The translations under genes were made by a program, and so were the position numbers. A stretch of 64,000 nt of DNA from Lojkania enalia (Eukaryota > Ascomycota > Dothideomycetes > Pleosporales): contig ML986593.1 in assembly GCA_010094045.1 (NCBI GenBank), positions 1 through 64,000 of the forward strand, given 5' to 3'. This document shows, in pieces, positions 40,660-52,610 of this stretch. Numbering within the stretch: position 1 is the first letter of the stretch; the number at the start of each line of letters is the position of its first letter. The notes beneath the pieces were generated by a model, which worked only from the letters and a program-made list of their open reading frames with translations, was not told the DNA's origin and did no database searches.

Positions 40660-42215
40660 TTAGCGCTTGCCAGCAACGGAGAATGGCAGACACCTCGAGA
40701 CTGCCTCATTTTCATCATACTGATGAGTGAAGCCGCCCTGCAGAACCCTCCGCAGCGCATTCAACCGCTGAAGTTTCCACCACTTGTCGATGCGGACCTC
40801 GACATTGCGGTTGATCTTGACCTTCATCCTGCCACCCCCATAAGTCCGTCCGGTCTCCTGGTCAAGCGCGGTAGAGTACTTGGGGCCGCGGGTTGGCTTC
40901 TCGACAGAATTGCGAATGTCAGCAAAATTAGAGTGGAGAGACTTCCTATCCTTTTTGGAGATCTTCCGCGTAGAAATATTGGCAAGGTTGTCAAGGGTGT
41001 GTAGGAGCTGGTCCTGTCTGCGATACACATTGTATCGTTTGACCATCTTGTCACCATGGTTTGGCTGGTCCTCATCCTCCCAGTCGACATCTTCGTCCGA
41101 CGCTTCCTCGTCTTCTTCAAGCGGCGTGTAGGACTTCTCGTATAATAGCGCAATGTTCTCGCCTGCGGCGATCTGGACACCTGCGTCGGAGCTTTGAAGC
41201 TGGTCAACGAAGGCTTCGATCGCAGCTTCAGTGGCTTCCTCCAAGTCCTCAATCTCGGTGGCGAGTAGACCCCACGCCTCAAGGGCAGCAATGACTACTG
41301 ATCCTTCGTCATGAGCGTCGATAGAAAGCCCGTCAGACTCGACTATCTCGAGGAAGTATGCCATAACGTCCTCCATTTCTTCCTCGGCTGCACCGCCAAA
41401 GAAGGCAGCAATGCCTAGCGCGTGGATGGCGCCGACCTTTGCCTCCATTGACTCAGAGTTCGAGACGGTGCGCTTGAGCTGGTCAGCGACCAAGTCGTAG
41501 ACATCATCGGAGTCAAGGGTGACGATGGCGACGCTGAGGGCTATGGGCAATGTTAGTATAGCGGGAGACTATTAGGAGAACAAAGCAGCCAGGATGTACC
41601 TTTGAGAGCCGTGAGAGTCTCACGTTCAGTCGTCTCTTGTCGGATGCTCCTAAGCATGGACGGCAAGAGCTCGCTTATGCGCGTCTCGATGTCGTCTTTG
41701 GCGTATCTAGCCATAAGGATATGGGCAAAGCCATTTAGGCTGTCGGCACGGCCCTCTGTGCTACTGCGCTTGCGGTCGACGATCTGCTCGATGCGATTAT
41801 GCAGCTCCGTCTTCCAGGCGTCCGGCGGGAGGTCGACATCCTCGCCGTTGAGGAGCTCATCGATGGAATTGGTGCTGCTCGAAACGCTAGTTAGCGTCCG
41901 GGACGCGTCTGAATCGTACGCCCACCCCATGATGTCATGCTGGGGTCGCGGAACGCTCAAGAGAAAAAAAAAAGAATTTTGGAAGAAAATGAAAATTCCG
42001 GGAATGACCAAAACTCACCTCCAGGCTGTGCCGTCGCTTAGATAGTCCTCATCGTCCGACCCATGCCGGCTCGGGTTGCGGGAAGCGGCCCTGGAATGCG
42101 CTGGCGAGCCGCGTGCAGAGTTGGCTTTGGAGGACGTGGCCGAGGCCTGGCGTGAGCGCGCCTTGCGGGAGACCGTCTTGCCGCTCTCCAGCGCTTGCCG
42201 CCGAAGATCGTGCAT
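40660..42215 (-). CDS. IFRD (interferon-related developmental regulator) domain protein
   Basis: Proposed minus-strand exons are 42215-42019, 41955-41600 and 41540-40660, giving 477 residues. The N terminus is basic and Ser/Arg-rich (MHDLRRQALESGKTVSRKAR). The IFRD repeat region follows: TNSIDELLNGEDVDLP, then armadillo-like helices (SLNGFAHILMARYAKDDIE, AKVGAIHALGIAAFFGG). The C-terminal region has GPKYSTALDQETGR and the closing block VRIDKWWKLQRLNALRRVL, which is characteristic. The acceptor of intron 1 (41956) follows a 20-base pyrimidine run; joining there gives AWSVPRPQHD. Yeast and animal relatives act in translation or transcription regulation, including binding of inactive ribosomes. 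An acidic stretch (EEDEEASDEDVDWEDEDQ) lies mid-protein. Confidence 0.88.
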
Positions 42216-43630
42216 TTTTCCTGAATGCTGCTTGGTAAGAATATGGATACGGATAAGGGGCCCCGGTCCGGGGAAAAGACTATGGGAATGAAAATATAAG
42301 GCGGCAGCGGGTGATGAGCTGGCTGCCTGTTCACCGCTGCGTGGGGCGGGGATATGGATAGTGCAGTTTTATTGCAAAGGTAAGGAATCGCGATAGGCAG
42401 TCGAAAGAATTTGAGGTGAGTGTGGAAGCGACATGGGTCAGAACCTTTGTCGGTGGCAGAGGCTGGCTGGTAATCGTTCCGCGCAGATGAAAAGCGAACA
42501 ACAGGCGGGCCGGTGATGTGGTGAGAATAGGTGAGTTGACTGAGGGTGAATTGTCGACTAAGCTTGCGCCTTGGTAATCGCTGGCGTGCGCCAAGCTCCT
42601 TCACGCTAGCCGAGACAGCTCATCATCAAGGCCCTACTTTCCTCCGCCTCGTCACATGCCCTGCTCTGCTGCACCTGCGGGTATGCGAGCAAGTGGCTTC
42701 AGCCTCTGCCCTCTCGCGCGAGACCCAAAACTCCGCTCTTTCATCCGAAACAGAATCCAACTATTGCAACCAGCCGCCTGGATTCCCAGAACGTCTGCGC
42801 CGCTCGCCCAGCATGGCTGGTCCGGCCACTGAACCATCAAGGGGACCAGTCACAAGCCTAATCAGCCTCGAGTCCTATATATCGATAATAGAATAGTAGA
42901 TCTGTAGAATCCTCCTGTGGCTGAGGATAGTTGTGCCGCGACTAGTCTTGAACCTCCTGTAAGGACTCGGAGCGTTTTGACCGCAAGGATCGCCACGGCC
43001 TGAGAACCGCATCTGTTGTATTGCATCGCATCCGATTCCGCATTCGCATCTTCGTCCGACCTCCCCCGCCCCAAACTGTGGACGGACTCAAGTGCGGCCC
43101 ACCTACGTAAAGCTTGCGGACCAATCCTCGGGAGCTAAGGCAAATCTTACTGCCACCGCACAGTACTCTAACTCGTCGCAAACTGACACCAAGAGGCTGA
43201 ATTCCCATCGTCGGATTCAAGGAAGCGTGATAGAAGCAACGGACATGTATTGTTTATGAAATGTAAAGCGTAGTTACGACCTATGAAGACCTCCAGCTGA
43301 AGCCCGCTGTCTATGCCGAGTTCTTGCCTAAAACTAATAATATGAGCGCCCGCTATGATCGCTATCCACCATGACGACAATGTACAAGAAACAATTTTAA
43401 GGAATATACATATCCTTCTCTATAAACTTTCGTTCCGAATCCATTTTTTCCGTTTCCTTTCCTTTTCCGGCCAGTCCAGCGAGGTTGCTCGCAACATCTG
43501 TGCGCTTATGCACCCCGGCCCCCAACCAAAAACCGCCTTACTGCGGTTCTGCATGCTCCAATCCAGTTCCTAAACTTCGTATACCAAGCAACACCTGTTT
43601 TGAATCTGTCGTGACTTTGTCCTTTCGAAG
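42216..43630. other. Intergenic region
   Basis: About 1.4 kb between the IFRD gene start and the end of the zinc-finger gene. Open frames on both strands carry no recognisable domains. It should hold the IFRD promoter and the zinc-finger gene's 3' region. Confidence 0.5.
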
Positions 43631-44358
43631 CTATTGTTGCTCCGGATCGGGATACGGCGGAAGGACACCAGTCGGATAGGCAGTTCGTTCGCCCTGCTTT
43701 CGTTTATCAATATTGAGATGGTGAAAGTTGCGGAGGTGCTCGACTAAGTGATCACGCCGCGTGAATCCCTTGTCACCAACTCGACTGCAGCGTGGGACGT
43801 AGCATGGATACCCGGGTGGACCGCTAGCATGGACAGTAGATTGATGTCGTTGGAGGTCGGCAAGGCGCGTGAAATTGGCTGTTGAGGTGCAATTAGGATA
43901 ATCACACGTCCAAGTTCTATCAAGAAAGTTAGCAAGTTGTTCATGGATTGCACTCCGGGTGTAGAGCACACCCTCGACTAGCAGAGAAAAGGGTGTATTT
44001 GCCTTGAAGGTGTTCTACTCCTACTCCGTCTGTCAGATCTTGATCTTCTTCGTCGAAGGGTCTCTTCATCTTGAGGAGGTGCTAATATGTTTGGGACGGT
44101 TGATGTATGATTTAGAGATTGGCCGCTAGGTGGGAAAGACGGGAAGTGCGGGGCTAGATTCGGTGGATATGTGGGAGCAACCGCAAAATATGTCTGCCGA
44201 CCATATTCATCGATGACCCAGTAGGGTGCTGGTGGATAGCTCCCCCACTGCTGATAGTGGCTGTTGATATATGCTTGGGTGTATTGTGGGACTGATTGGG
44301 GATTGTAGGCCGAGGGGAATGGGTTAGGATTGTACTGCTGAGGCATTAGACTAGCCAT
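43631..44358 (-). CDS. C2H2-type zinc-finger protein, 213 aa
   Basis: Proposed minus-strand exons are 44358-44003 and 43916-43631. The first exon encodes a Tyr/Pro/Gln-rich region (MASLMPQQYNPNPFPSAYN) and an Arg/Ser tract (RRRRSRSDRRSRSRTPS). The second carries two finger-like units, CDYPNCTS...LQRHQSTVH and CYVPRCSR...HLVEHLRNFHH, as in fungal proteins with C-x4-C type fingers. The acceptor at 43917 is excellent (GCTAAC then TTGATAG). No GT donor gives the right phase; a GC donor (AG/GCAAAT at 44002) does, and yields SRTWTCDYPNC, so a GC-AG intron is proposed. A sequencing frameshift is the alternative. Likely nuclear and DNA-binding; target unknown. Confidence 0.72.
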
Positions 44359-46242
44359 GAAGACTGGGAGGGCTAGGAGAATATACTGGATAGTCGGCCA
44401 TGGTAAATTGTCTTTGAATCAGTCTTTAAGGAGTGCTGGCTTCGGCGAAGGTGGACTATAGCAGAAGGCCTCTATTTCGCGCGAGTCGGGGATCGGCAGC
44501 GGAAGGAGCGGATACTTATTTCTGGATTAGAACTTGTCAGAAACTACCGTACGTTTGCCAAAGAAATAAAGTTGTTGATGCTATGAATATGCCATTTGGG
44601 AAGTGTACTGTCCACCTTTATATATCGGCATTGTTGTTGGACCCCTCACTGCCCCCTTTGTATGAGTCGTTTCCAAACACATCCAAATGGATCAGGTCGA
44701 TACTTAGTTGCCTGGCAAGGATCAGCCACGCGAAGTGGTTCGAAGGATGCCGACGTGTTCAGTTCCCTTGGCTGAATTGACTTGCCGCTCATCGTAGTAG
44801 TGAAGGTCTGGATATGGGGCATAATTCGACAATACCTTAGAAAAGACTGCGTCTGAAGGATTCTATGCCTTGATCATAAGGCGGTGTTGTGTAGGTTATG
44901 AGTCTTGTCCGAGGACTGGCTGACGCCGAGACGCCATATTAAGGTATACCCAGGTCAAGACTGAAGCGTAGTATGCGGCACAGTCGTTAAGAAGAAGCAG
45001 AAATAAGATCTTCTAGAAGATCTGAAAGGAGGCGGAGGGTTCAACACGCCACAACAGAGCATGACGTGAAAACGATCCTCCCGCAGTATAGCAAGGGCTC
45101 CGTCCCGTCTTATGGCCCGCTTGGGGCAACGGGGCAAATTTGGCGAGAGTGAGATCCTAGTCCAACCAAAACTAGCGATTTGCTTGTCGTGTCTTGCATA
45201 GGGACTCTCCGCTGATTGAATATGAAATGAGAGTGACAAGCGAACCCGCGCCCAATCAGACAGACCAAGGACGCGGTGTACTATCAACATAGTGGAGGCT
45301 AGATGCATCGCTATCACGCAGGGCGCGTCCGACCGCAAGGAGGATAGTGTAGCAATCCTATCCATGAAGCAGCACTATGCAGTGGACGGGCAATTGTCAA
45401 TAGAGCCAGAAGGGAATAAGCATCTGCTTGGTAACATAGTATCTACACTTTCGTGGAGTTAGCCGGGGGGTTAGTCGGCGGTGAAACCGGTAGACGGCGA
45501 TTTTGGACACCGAAAGTGCAAAGCCTGGAGGGAGTCTGGTGGCCGCTGTGTAGAGCTCTCGTGTTTGGCTACACCGGCAGAGTAGTCTTATAGTCATCAA
45601 ACGCCCCGTTGCCCGGTGGCAGTGGTTGCCTATGCGTACGCAGTGATTGCACGGAAAGTAATATTTTCAGGAGCAGGGAAGAGCTAGGGCCAGCGTATAT
45701 CAGCCTTTGCTTGCGTTCCAGTGACGGGTTGAGATGTCCACAAGGGTCGTCAAATTGCTGGGAATGTTTGTGGTTGCGCCTTGGCGTCCGGCGACTACGA
45801 TGGAGTAGCTTCAGCCCTACTTTCCTGTGTGGGGGCGGGCTCGTCGCCCAATGGCAGCCCCCTGCCCCATCCTTCTCCACAGCGAGCAAATGAGATCGGA
45901 TGAGGCTCGCAGCACACCGCAGCGCGAGATTACAGACTCTACGACTGCATGCATTTGCGGGAGATGGGACAAGTCAGAAACGGATTTAGCTGATTCTCGC
46001 TCTTCATATTGCGGGCGTACTCTGACTGATGCTTCCTCACCGCATATCACCACGACTAGTCACCACGATCAATTTCAAATCGTCAAGAACTTTCACCGCA
46101 AACACCTGATGATGCACGATCGTCAATGTACGATCGATTGCCGCAAGGCAAAATTCTTTCACCAGCTACCTAATACTTCATACAGACCGCACTACAGAGA
46201 TTGATGACTAGACCGCGCGTCAGCGGCGACGGAGCTGAACCT
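44359..46242. other. Intergenic region
   Basis: About 1.9 kb with no recognisable gene. Several open frames of around 100 codons (for example minus 44955-45365 and plus 45827-46204) have no motif, splice structure or hydrophobic pattern that would support them. Confidence 0.5.
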
Positions 46243-48333
46243 TCACAGCTCATCCTCCAGAAACTTGTACGCAAAGCGGAAATCGGCCTTCCGGCGGTTC
46301 ATCCTACAGACTATTAGTGAATTCAGGCAAAAGAAGGAGCTTACAATGACACGGGACAATGTTTAGAGGCGGGGCTGAAGGGGTCAAGGGTTGACTAGCT
46401 GAGGGCCAGCCGTCTATGAGGTGGTTGCTTACCACGTGCTCTCGTAGTCGAAGAACCTGTACGTTCCCTGCTCATAATCCTCGGTAATTGCTTTCGGTTC
46501 CTCATGACGTTGAAACCAGGTCTGGTATTGCTTGTGGAATCGCCAGCTCTGTGCCTTCAGTGCCTTTGCCGCTAGATACTGCTGATATGTCCCTTGCCGA
46601 TAGTAAAAGGCGTAGAATAGGGCGTCTGTCTCGATTCGGGAGTACAGCCGAGGATCGTCGAATATGACTAGTGGTTCCTGAGGATAATGGGATGGGGTAT
46701 ACGGATATGGATTCTGCGGCCTGTAGTGTCGGGGAGCCTCGGTATCCGCAGAGTCGGGAGCCTGCGCCATAGACTGTGCGAGTATGTGTTCATCCGGCGG
46801 CTTGGATGACGAGGCAGTAATATCGTTTTTAGTAGCTTCGAACGAATCCAGCAGGTCTTGGAGGCTTGATGGAAGGTGGTAGACGGATTCCTCCTCTTCG
46901 TCCTCGACATGTGACTCGCCATTGGTTAGAGGAGGAGTAGCTGATTGAGACTCTTCCTCGTCTACTCTTTCAGGCGCAGGCGTCTTTCGACTTGGCCGAT
47001 TTGCATCGTCTGATGATGTGGCGCGGGAAAGCGATTCCTTTTCGAGGGATGGGGTCGCGGGTATACTTGCTGTGGCCGCAGGAGATTTAGACGTTTGAAC
47101 AGCTGATGCGTTATCAGTAGTTGAAACAGGCGGCCGTTGTGCGGGTTGGGAATGTGATGTTGCAGGGGATGCTGTAGCGCTCGTCCGTGCGCCGGCGGGA
47201 ACAAGACCAGCCTGTGCCGCACCCGGTGGTGGTGGCAGAGGTGCTATTCCAACTCCATTCTTATCGCTTGCGGCTGCCGCAGCAGCGGCCGAGGCGTACT
47301 TTAATGGCTCTCCAGAAGTTCGAGTTGGTAACGGCGCAGGCTTCATAGCATTTGAGGATGAGCTTGAGACACCAGGTAACGGCGTATGTAGCGTTGCCAA
47401 CGCAGGAAGAGGTGACTTCATCTGTGTTGATGGCCGTCGTGCGCCTGAAGTCGCAGCGTCAGAGCCCTTCCCTTTCGCCCCCAGACTTCCTGTCCGGCCT
47501 TCAGTCTCGGGCACCTCGTCCTGTATCGACTGCGTATCTTGTGATGATACGCGATCGACGTCCTGGCCCATACCATACAGCGTCTCTTCTTCTTGCAGGT
47601 TGAAGTCTTCATAAAGGTCTTCGTCTTCCATGAAATCAACTTCTTGGTTGTTCTCGACGTAATATCGGACGCTGTCCTCGAGGTCCTTCACCGGCTCTAC
47701 CTCAACATTGCCGTTCTCTAGCGCTCTTTGCAACAGTTCCAGTTTGTTTTGATGCCACTTATGCCTTTCCACAGTGTGTTCAAGCTCCGATATTCGCTCT
47801 GCCTTGGAGGTATCTTTTTTCCCCTTCTTTATCGTGGCCTGAAGAGTTTCCACCTCAGCCTCAACCGTCTCCACCTGTCGCTCCAACTCTTCGTTCATTT
47901 GCACCAGAAAATCTATCACATCAGCCTTCTCCTTCTCCTTGGGGTCGAGCTTAGCCGCTAATGATAGGCCTTCTTTTGAAAATGCCTTCGTCTTCATCTC
48001 CTTCTCGACTGCCTTGAACTTCTCCATTTGCTACGAGCCGTCAGCCTAACCATCAATCAAGATAGCGGGGGCGCGCACTGTCTCAATCAGCTTGCGCTGG
48101 TCTAGGAGGGGCTTCTTGTCCTTGATGTCGTTCATGGTCGCCCAGGTCTTGATCTGGTCTCGCGATCGCTGGAGCTTCTTGATCTCCTTTTTCAGAGCAT
48201 CCTCCAGTTTCTCCTTCTGCGATGGGTTCGTCGTCTGCTGTATCTTATCGTAGATGCTCTCGAAGGACCCTACACCCTCGGCGACCTTCTTGAAGCATTT
48301 ATCGATTTCCTGCTGAAGCTTTCGTGCTGCCAT
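46243..48333 (-). CDS. not3: CCR4-NOT complex subunit NOT3/NOT5
   Basis: Minus-strand exons are 48333-48079, 48030-46433 and 46303-46243, giving 637 residues. The N terminus is the Not3 coiled-coil domain ([38 protein letters not shown]), about residues 1-230. A long low-complexity linker rich in Pro, Ala, Ser and Thr follows (about 230-480). The C terminus is the NOT box ([19 protein letters not shown], then [19 protein letters not shown]), finishing in a short last exon [20 protein letters not shown], which the 129-base intron separates. The protein is part of the deadenylase complex that shortens mRNA poly(A) tails and regulates transcription. It shares its upstream region with the D-aminoacyl-tRNA deacylase gene. 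Confidence 0.95.
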
Positions 48334-48857
48334 AGTGACGGCGTAGCCTGGTAGGCGGCGGAGTATGGGCGACCGAGTGCGGTAGTCGAATCAGCGAGGG
48401 CGTGTTGGAGAGGTATCGGTGGGTGTCCCCGCGCGCTGTCTGCTCGTAGGCAAGCAGAAGTGAGTGCGAATGTGCGTGTTTAGCCTTGTTGGACGAACAC
48501 GGAGGTCGAAGGGCATGCGTCTGTATCTTAGCGCAATTCCGGCCTAGCTCTGTCGATCAAGGCAGCGCCAAGCCTCGCGACCTTCACTACGCGGCCCCGC
48601 GCCGTGGCGCCTCACCACGCTGCTGGGCCCATCGAAGAGTCGAGCGTTTCATTCATTCATTGCTATCATTGTCTCTTTCTCTAGCTGCTCAGTCCCTAGA
48701 TGCCGCTGTCTGCAAGGGTGCATGACCGATGAGAGCGACTGCTGCCCTCTCCATCGCCGCTTCCCCTCGAGTCTGCATTTCCACATAGGGCAACCACGGC
48801 CCACGCACCCACAACGACCTAGGAAAGCTACGACGAAGCTACCCCACCATCAACATC
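48334..48857. promoter_or_regulatory. Shared divergent promoter of NOT3/5 and DTD
   Basis: The two start codons face away from each other across 524 bases, so both promoters lie here. The middle contains CATTCATTCATTGC and a CT-rich stretch (TGTCTCTTTCTCTAG). No defined factor-binding site can be assigned with confidence. Confidence 0.6.
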
Positions 48858-49721
48858 ATGAGGAGTGAGCCGTCCCTAATCCACATGCCTAACCGCCCCT
48901 CTAACAATCGCTAGCTGTCTTGCAACGCGTCAAGTCCGCGTCCGTCACCGTCGATGGCGAGCTCATCTCCCAGATCGGCAAGGGCCTGCTTGTCCTTGCC
49001 GCCATCTCCAGGGACGACACCGAGAATGATGTAGAGTCAATGGCGGCAAAGATACTGAAGGCGAAGCTGTTTGACGATGATAAAGACCCCCCGGCTAATG
49101 TGGGTTTGCCGACGACTTGAAATGGTCTATCTAGGGAGCTCACACCACCAGTGGAAACGCGGCGTCGCGGAAGTCGGAGGGGAGATTCTCTGCGGTAGGG
49201 CCGTCCTCGCCCTACTCTCCTCGTCTATGACTGACTTCAGCCTCTAGTCTCACAATTTACGCTCCTCGCCTCCGTCAAAAAGGGTAACAAGCCCGATTTC
49301 CACCAGTCCGCAAATGGCCTCAAGGCCAAGACACTCTATCAGTCCTTCTTCAAGCGGGTCCAAGAACTCTATGTCCCAGAAAGGGTCAAAGACGGCGTCT
49401 TTGCTGCTATGATGGACGTAGCGCTGGTCAATGATGGGCCGGTAGGTATAGACTATCAATGTCTGGACGGAGAGGTACAGCCTCGGACATTCATATGGTG
49501 CCGTCTCGCGTTTCGTCCACCGCTGACACTCTACTGTTCAGGTGACCATTCAGATCGATACGAATCCCCCAAAGATGAACGACCCGACATCTCTCGGCCC
49601 GAGCGGGGTCGGCACCCCAAGCAGTAGCACTGCCTCCACTGCTGTGGATGCAGACGACTTGGTCAACAACATGACCCGGATCACGAAAGAGTTCAAAATT
49701 CCAGCCGAGCTATTAGAATAG
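48858..49721 (+). CDS. dtd1: D-aminoacyl-tRNA deacylase (DTD)
   Basis: Exons are 48858-48864, 48915-49099, 49152-49194, 49248-49441 and 49542-49721, giving 202 residues. The first exon is only 7 bases and yields MRTVLQRVKSASVTVDGE, the exact family start. The two catalytic-site motifs are present: SQFTL and NDGPVT, the latter with the cis Gly-Pro that excludes L-aminoacyl substrates. The third exon (43 bases) supplies WKRGVAEVGGEILC. The enzyme removes D-amino acids wrongly attached to tRNA. The C terminus is longer than the usual 150 residues, by a Ser/Thr-rich tail (LGPSGVGTPSSSTASTA) and a closing helix, as in many filamentous fungi. Confidence 0.93.
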
Positions 49722-52610
49722 ACATTAAGATACCACAACTCTGTATTGCTTTGAGGCATCTAAGCAGAATTGCCGGGAGATATGTTCAATCCCATACCGT
49801 CCATACTTCGTTAGACACGCTTACTACTCATGTAGAACCTCCAGAGCGTATCATCCATCTCTGGCGTATTATTCCCCGTGATCTCCACATATCTTGTACT
49901 ATTCCTGGGAGCTGTCAATCAACTCGTCAATTGTTCCTTCTACCCCAAAGAGCACCGTAATCTATCGACTATAGCTCGGTCGGCCCGGCTCGATCAGACA
50001 AAATTCATATAGGTCTTCCGGCCGAGAACTGGAGTTCCCGAGGACTCTAGGTCCCTCTAAGCCGCAGTGACCTCTTGCTCGGAGACCGTATCAACGTTTC
50101 AAGTAGCGCCAAGTCTCCAAATTTGATTCGGCCCCCATCGCTCGGGATCTACGATTGGCTTAGAACGCTGATCAAGGTTCTCATTTCAAATTTATAAGCT
50201 CCGGGAAACTAACCAAGGAGGTTTTTACAATTGTTTACGGGTCTGCTTGCAACACCCAGCTTCGCTCTGATTTCCACGGCATGTATTCTCAGCCGCCACC
50301 AACCCGCATATTTTGCAAATCTCTACTATTGCCCAACTGTCTTATCACATCTCCCCCACTATCTACGATTACTGGTAACTTATGCTTCCACTTATTCGTC
50401 CGAAAGGTTATCGGACTAGACAGACTCCGGAGACCCCGATAGCTCCGCATGATATCTACAAGTTGCTCCTTCAATCCGCTATTCGTCAACGTCAACATAA
50501 AAGGATCTAGGATAAGTCGACATACCATGATTTAAAGTAGAACATCTAGGGTGCTTAACATTCCATATAATTTAGCCCTTGACCTTCAAATTCATATATT
50601 TCTCGGTTTTTCCACCAAGAGAAATCTACCAACGATTCAGCGTCAGCAGTTAGTGGTACCTGTCATGATTCAGTCTTATTTCGGTACGTCCAACTCTACG
50701 GCATTGCCACGCTCACAGCATTTTACGCCCAACGCCCGGTTTCAACACATCTAAGCCAGTGCAATCCTGGCTCAATACACTACAGCCTTGCTCTTCGCCC
50801 CATATGCGACCCACAACGAAGCCTATACAGGGTCTGCAATCCTGGCCTCAGTGGCGGCCTTGCCCTAACCCAAATTACCCTCAGACACTGGCATCGCAAA
50901 GCCCGCAACGGCGCTACATAGCTTTTCTTATTGATCCTTCTAGGAGTCCAATCGATCTTTCACCACCTGCGACATTCCAACCCCTCTAGAAATTCTAGTT
51001 GCGCTTAGAATCCTTAAGCCACATGCGGAAGTCGTAAAACAGCAATTACAACCTACAGGACAAATTCGCACTCACGCTCACCACGAACGTGCCCTTATTC
51101 GATCACTCGCTGCGACAAAATAGCGAGCTGTATACTAGAAACTCTTTCATTCGTCGAATAATGACAATGAGCCCAAAATCACGCTAATGTACGCACAAAA
51201 CCACCGAGATGTTGGGCTGAGGCACGGAAACTGTCTCCAGAATTCGCCTCTTGAGCTAATGACCGCCATGGCAATCGAATTTCCCGATACCGTTAATAAA
51301 AGGATTTTACAGAATTTTTGGCTGAACCGCTGAGTTTTGAGTACTACCCTGGCCTGAGATTGGGGCGGTAAGGGGATCGATGGGCATCGGGCGGACTCTC
51401 GCAAGAGCCGAATCAGATAGCCTGCAGCGAAGTAAATGTGCTCATATTAGATTTTAGTAGACCAAGTAAATCGCAAAGATGATTGGGTACAGAGACTCCT
51501 AGTCCAGGACGCTGAATAGTGGAACAGAACAGGGCAAAGGCATAGTCCACCTAATGACCCATAACCGTCACAGTTTCGGGAGCCGGACAATGAAGTTGAA
51601 ATTGTTGCTGGCTGCATAGTCTGGGATGGCTTGGACGGCGATTGGGGTCATTTCACTAGTGCCTGAAACGGATATGTTGATTTGATGGAAGAAAAAAAAA
51701 GACACCAGAGTGATTCGCTCCAGCATAAATTCCATGGCCGAATGTCCAGCAGCTTGGCAAAGATAAAGACAATGGAGATTAGAACAGAGTGGATTACATG
51801 TATCAACAAGAGAAATGTCTCTGCCTCGGACGGTCATTGAATTCAAAGCATGATATCACTTATTCGGGTCGTCGTAAGTCGCCGGAATATAAAAAGAGTA
51901 CCCAGATTAGGAAATATGCATCTATCCGTCTACATAATAGCTAGGTATATACTAGGTAGTAATCGTTATGTAGGCAATATAGGGCGGTGCGGAAGAAATT
52001 CCTATTCCTTGGGCGTAGAAATAGAAGGGGTCGGGGCTACAGGGAAGGTGGAATTGATTACGTTTTTCCCTTACAACATATTGCAAGGGCAATTTGTGAT
52101 ATGATAAGGGTGAATTATATCACTAGGCTCGTAGTCTTGATTAGCCAGTATCATCGTTCGAATCTAAAGCAATTGCACTTAGCATTCGATAAAACCCACT
52201 CGAGCTAGTGCTAATCGCTCAAGTTTTCAAGCATCCTCCGACTCGAACATTCTCCCCCACTAATAGATAGAGTATTTCAAATGAATTCAGACATAAAGCC
52301 GATACCCGAAAATCTCCTTACAAATGTAAACAGAAAAGGAGACTGAGCTTGCGCCGCAACTTTGGTCTAAGGATATTAGGCAGGACAGAACTCCGAGACT
52401 CAAGTGCGGCTCGGAATCGAGCACATTTTATATAATGGGGCGGACAAGGTATGGAAATGTGTTTGTTAATACCACAACCTTTAACATACACTAGGAGCTT
52501 TCTCAAAAGAGAACTGAAAGTACTTATTTGCAGCGTGTTTTCAATACAAAGTCAGCTAGCATTCCCGACAAGAGAGGAGAAAACAACCCTATTTGCGACA
52601 CATTTCATCT
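49722..52610. other. Long intergenic region
   Basis: Nearly 2.9 kb between the DTD gene and the 3' end of the CYP55 gene. The part from about 51840 to 52560 is more AT-rich. Open frames of 60-95 codons occur on both strands, none with a recognisable motif. Nothing further can be supported. Confidence 0.5.
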
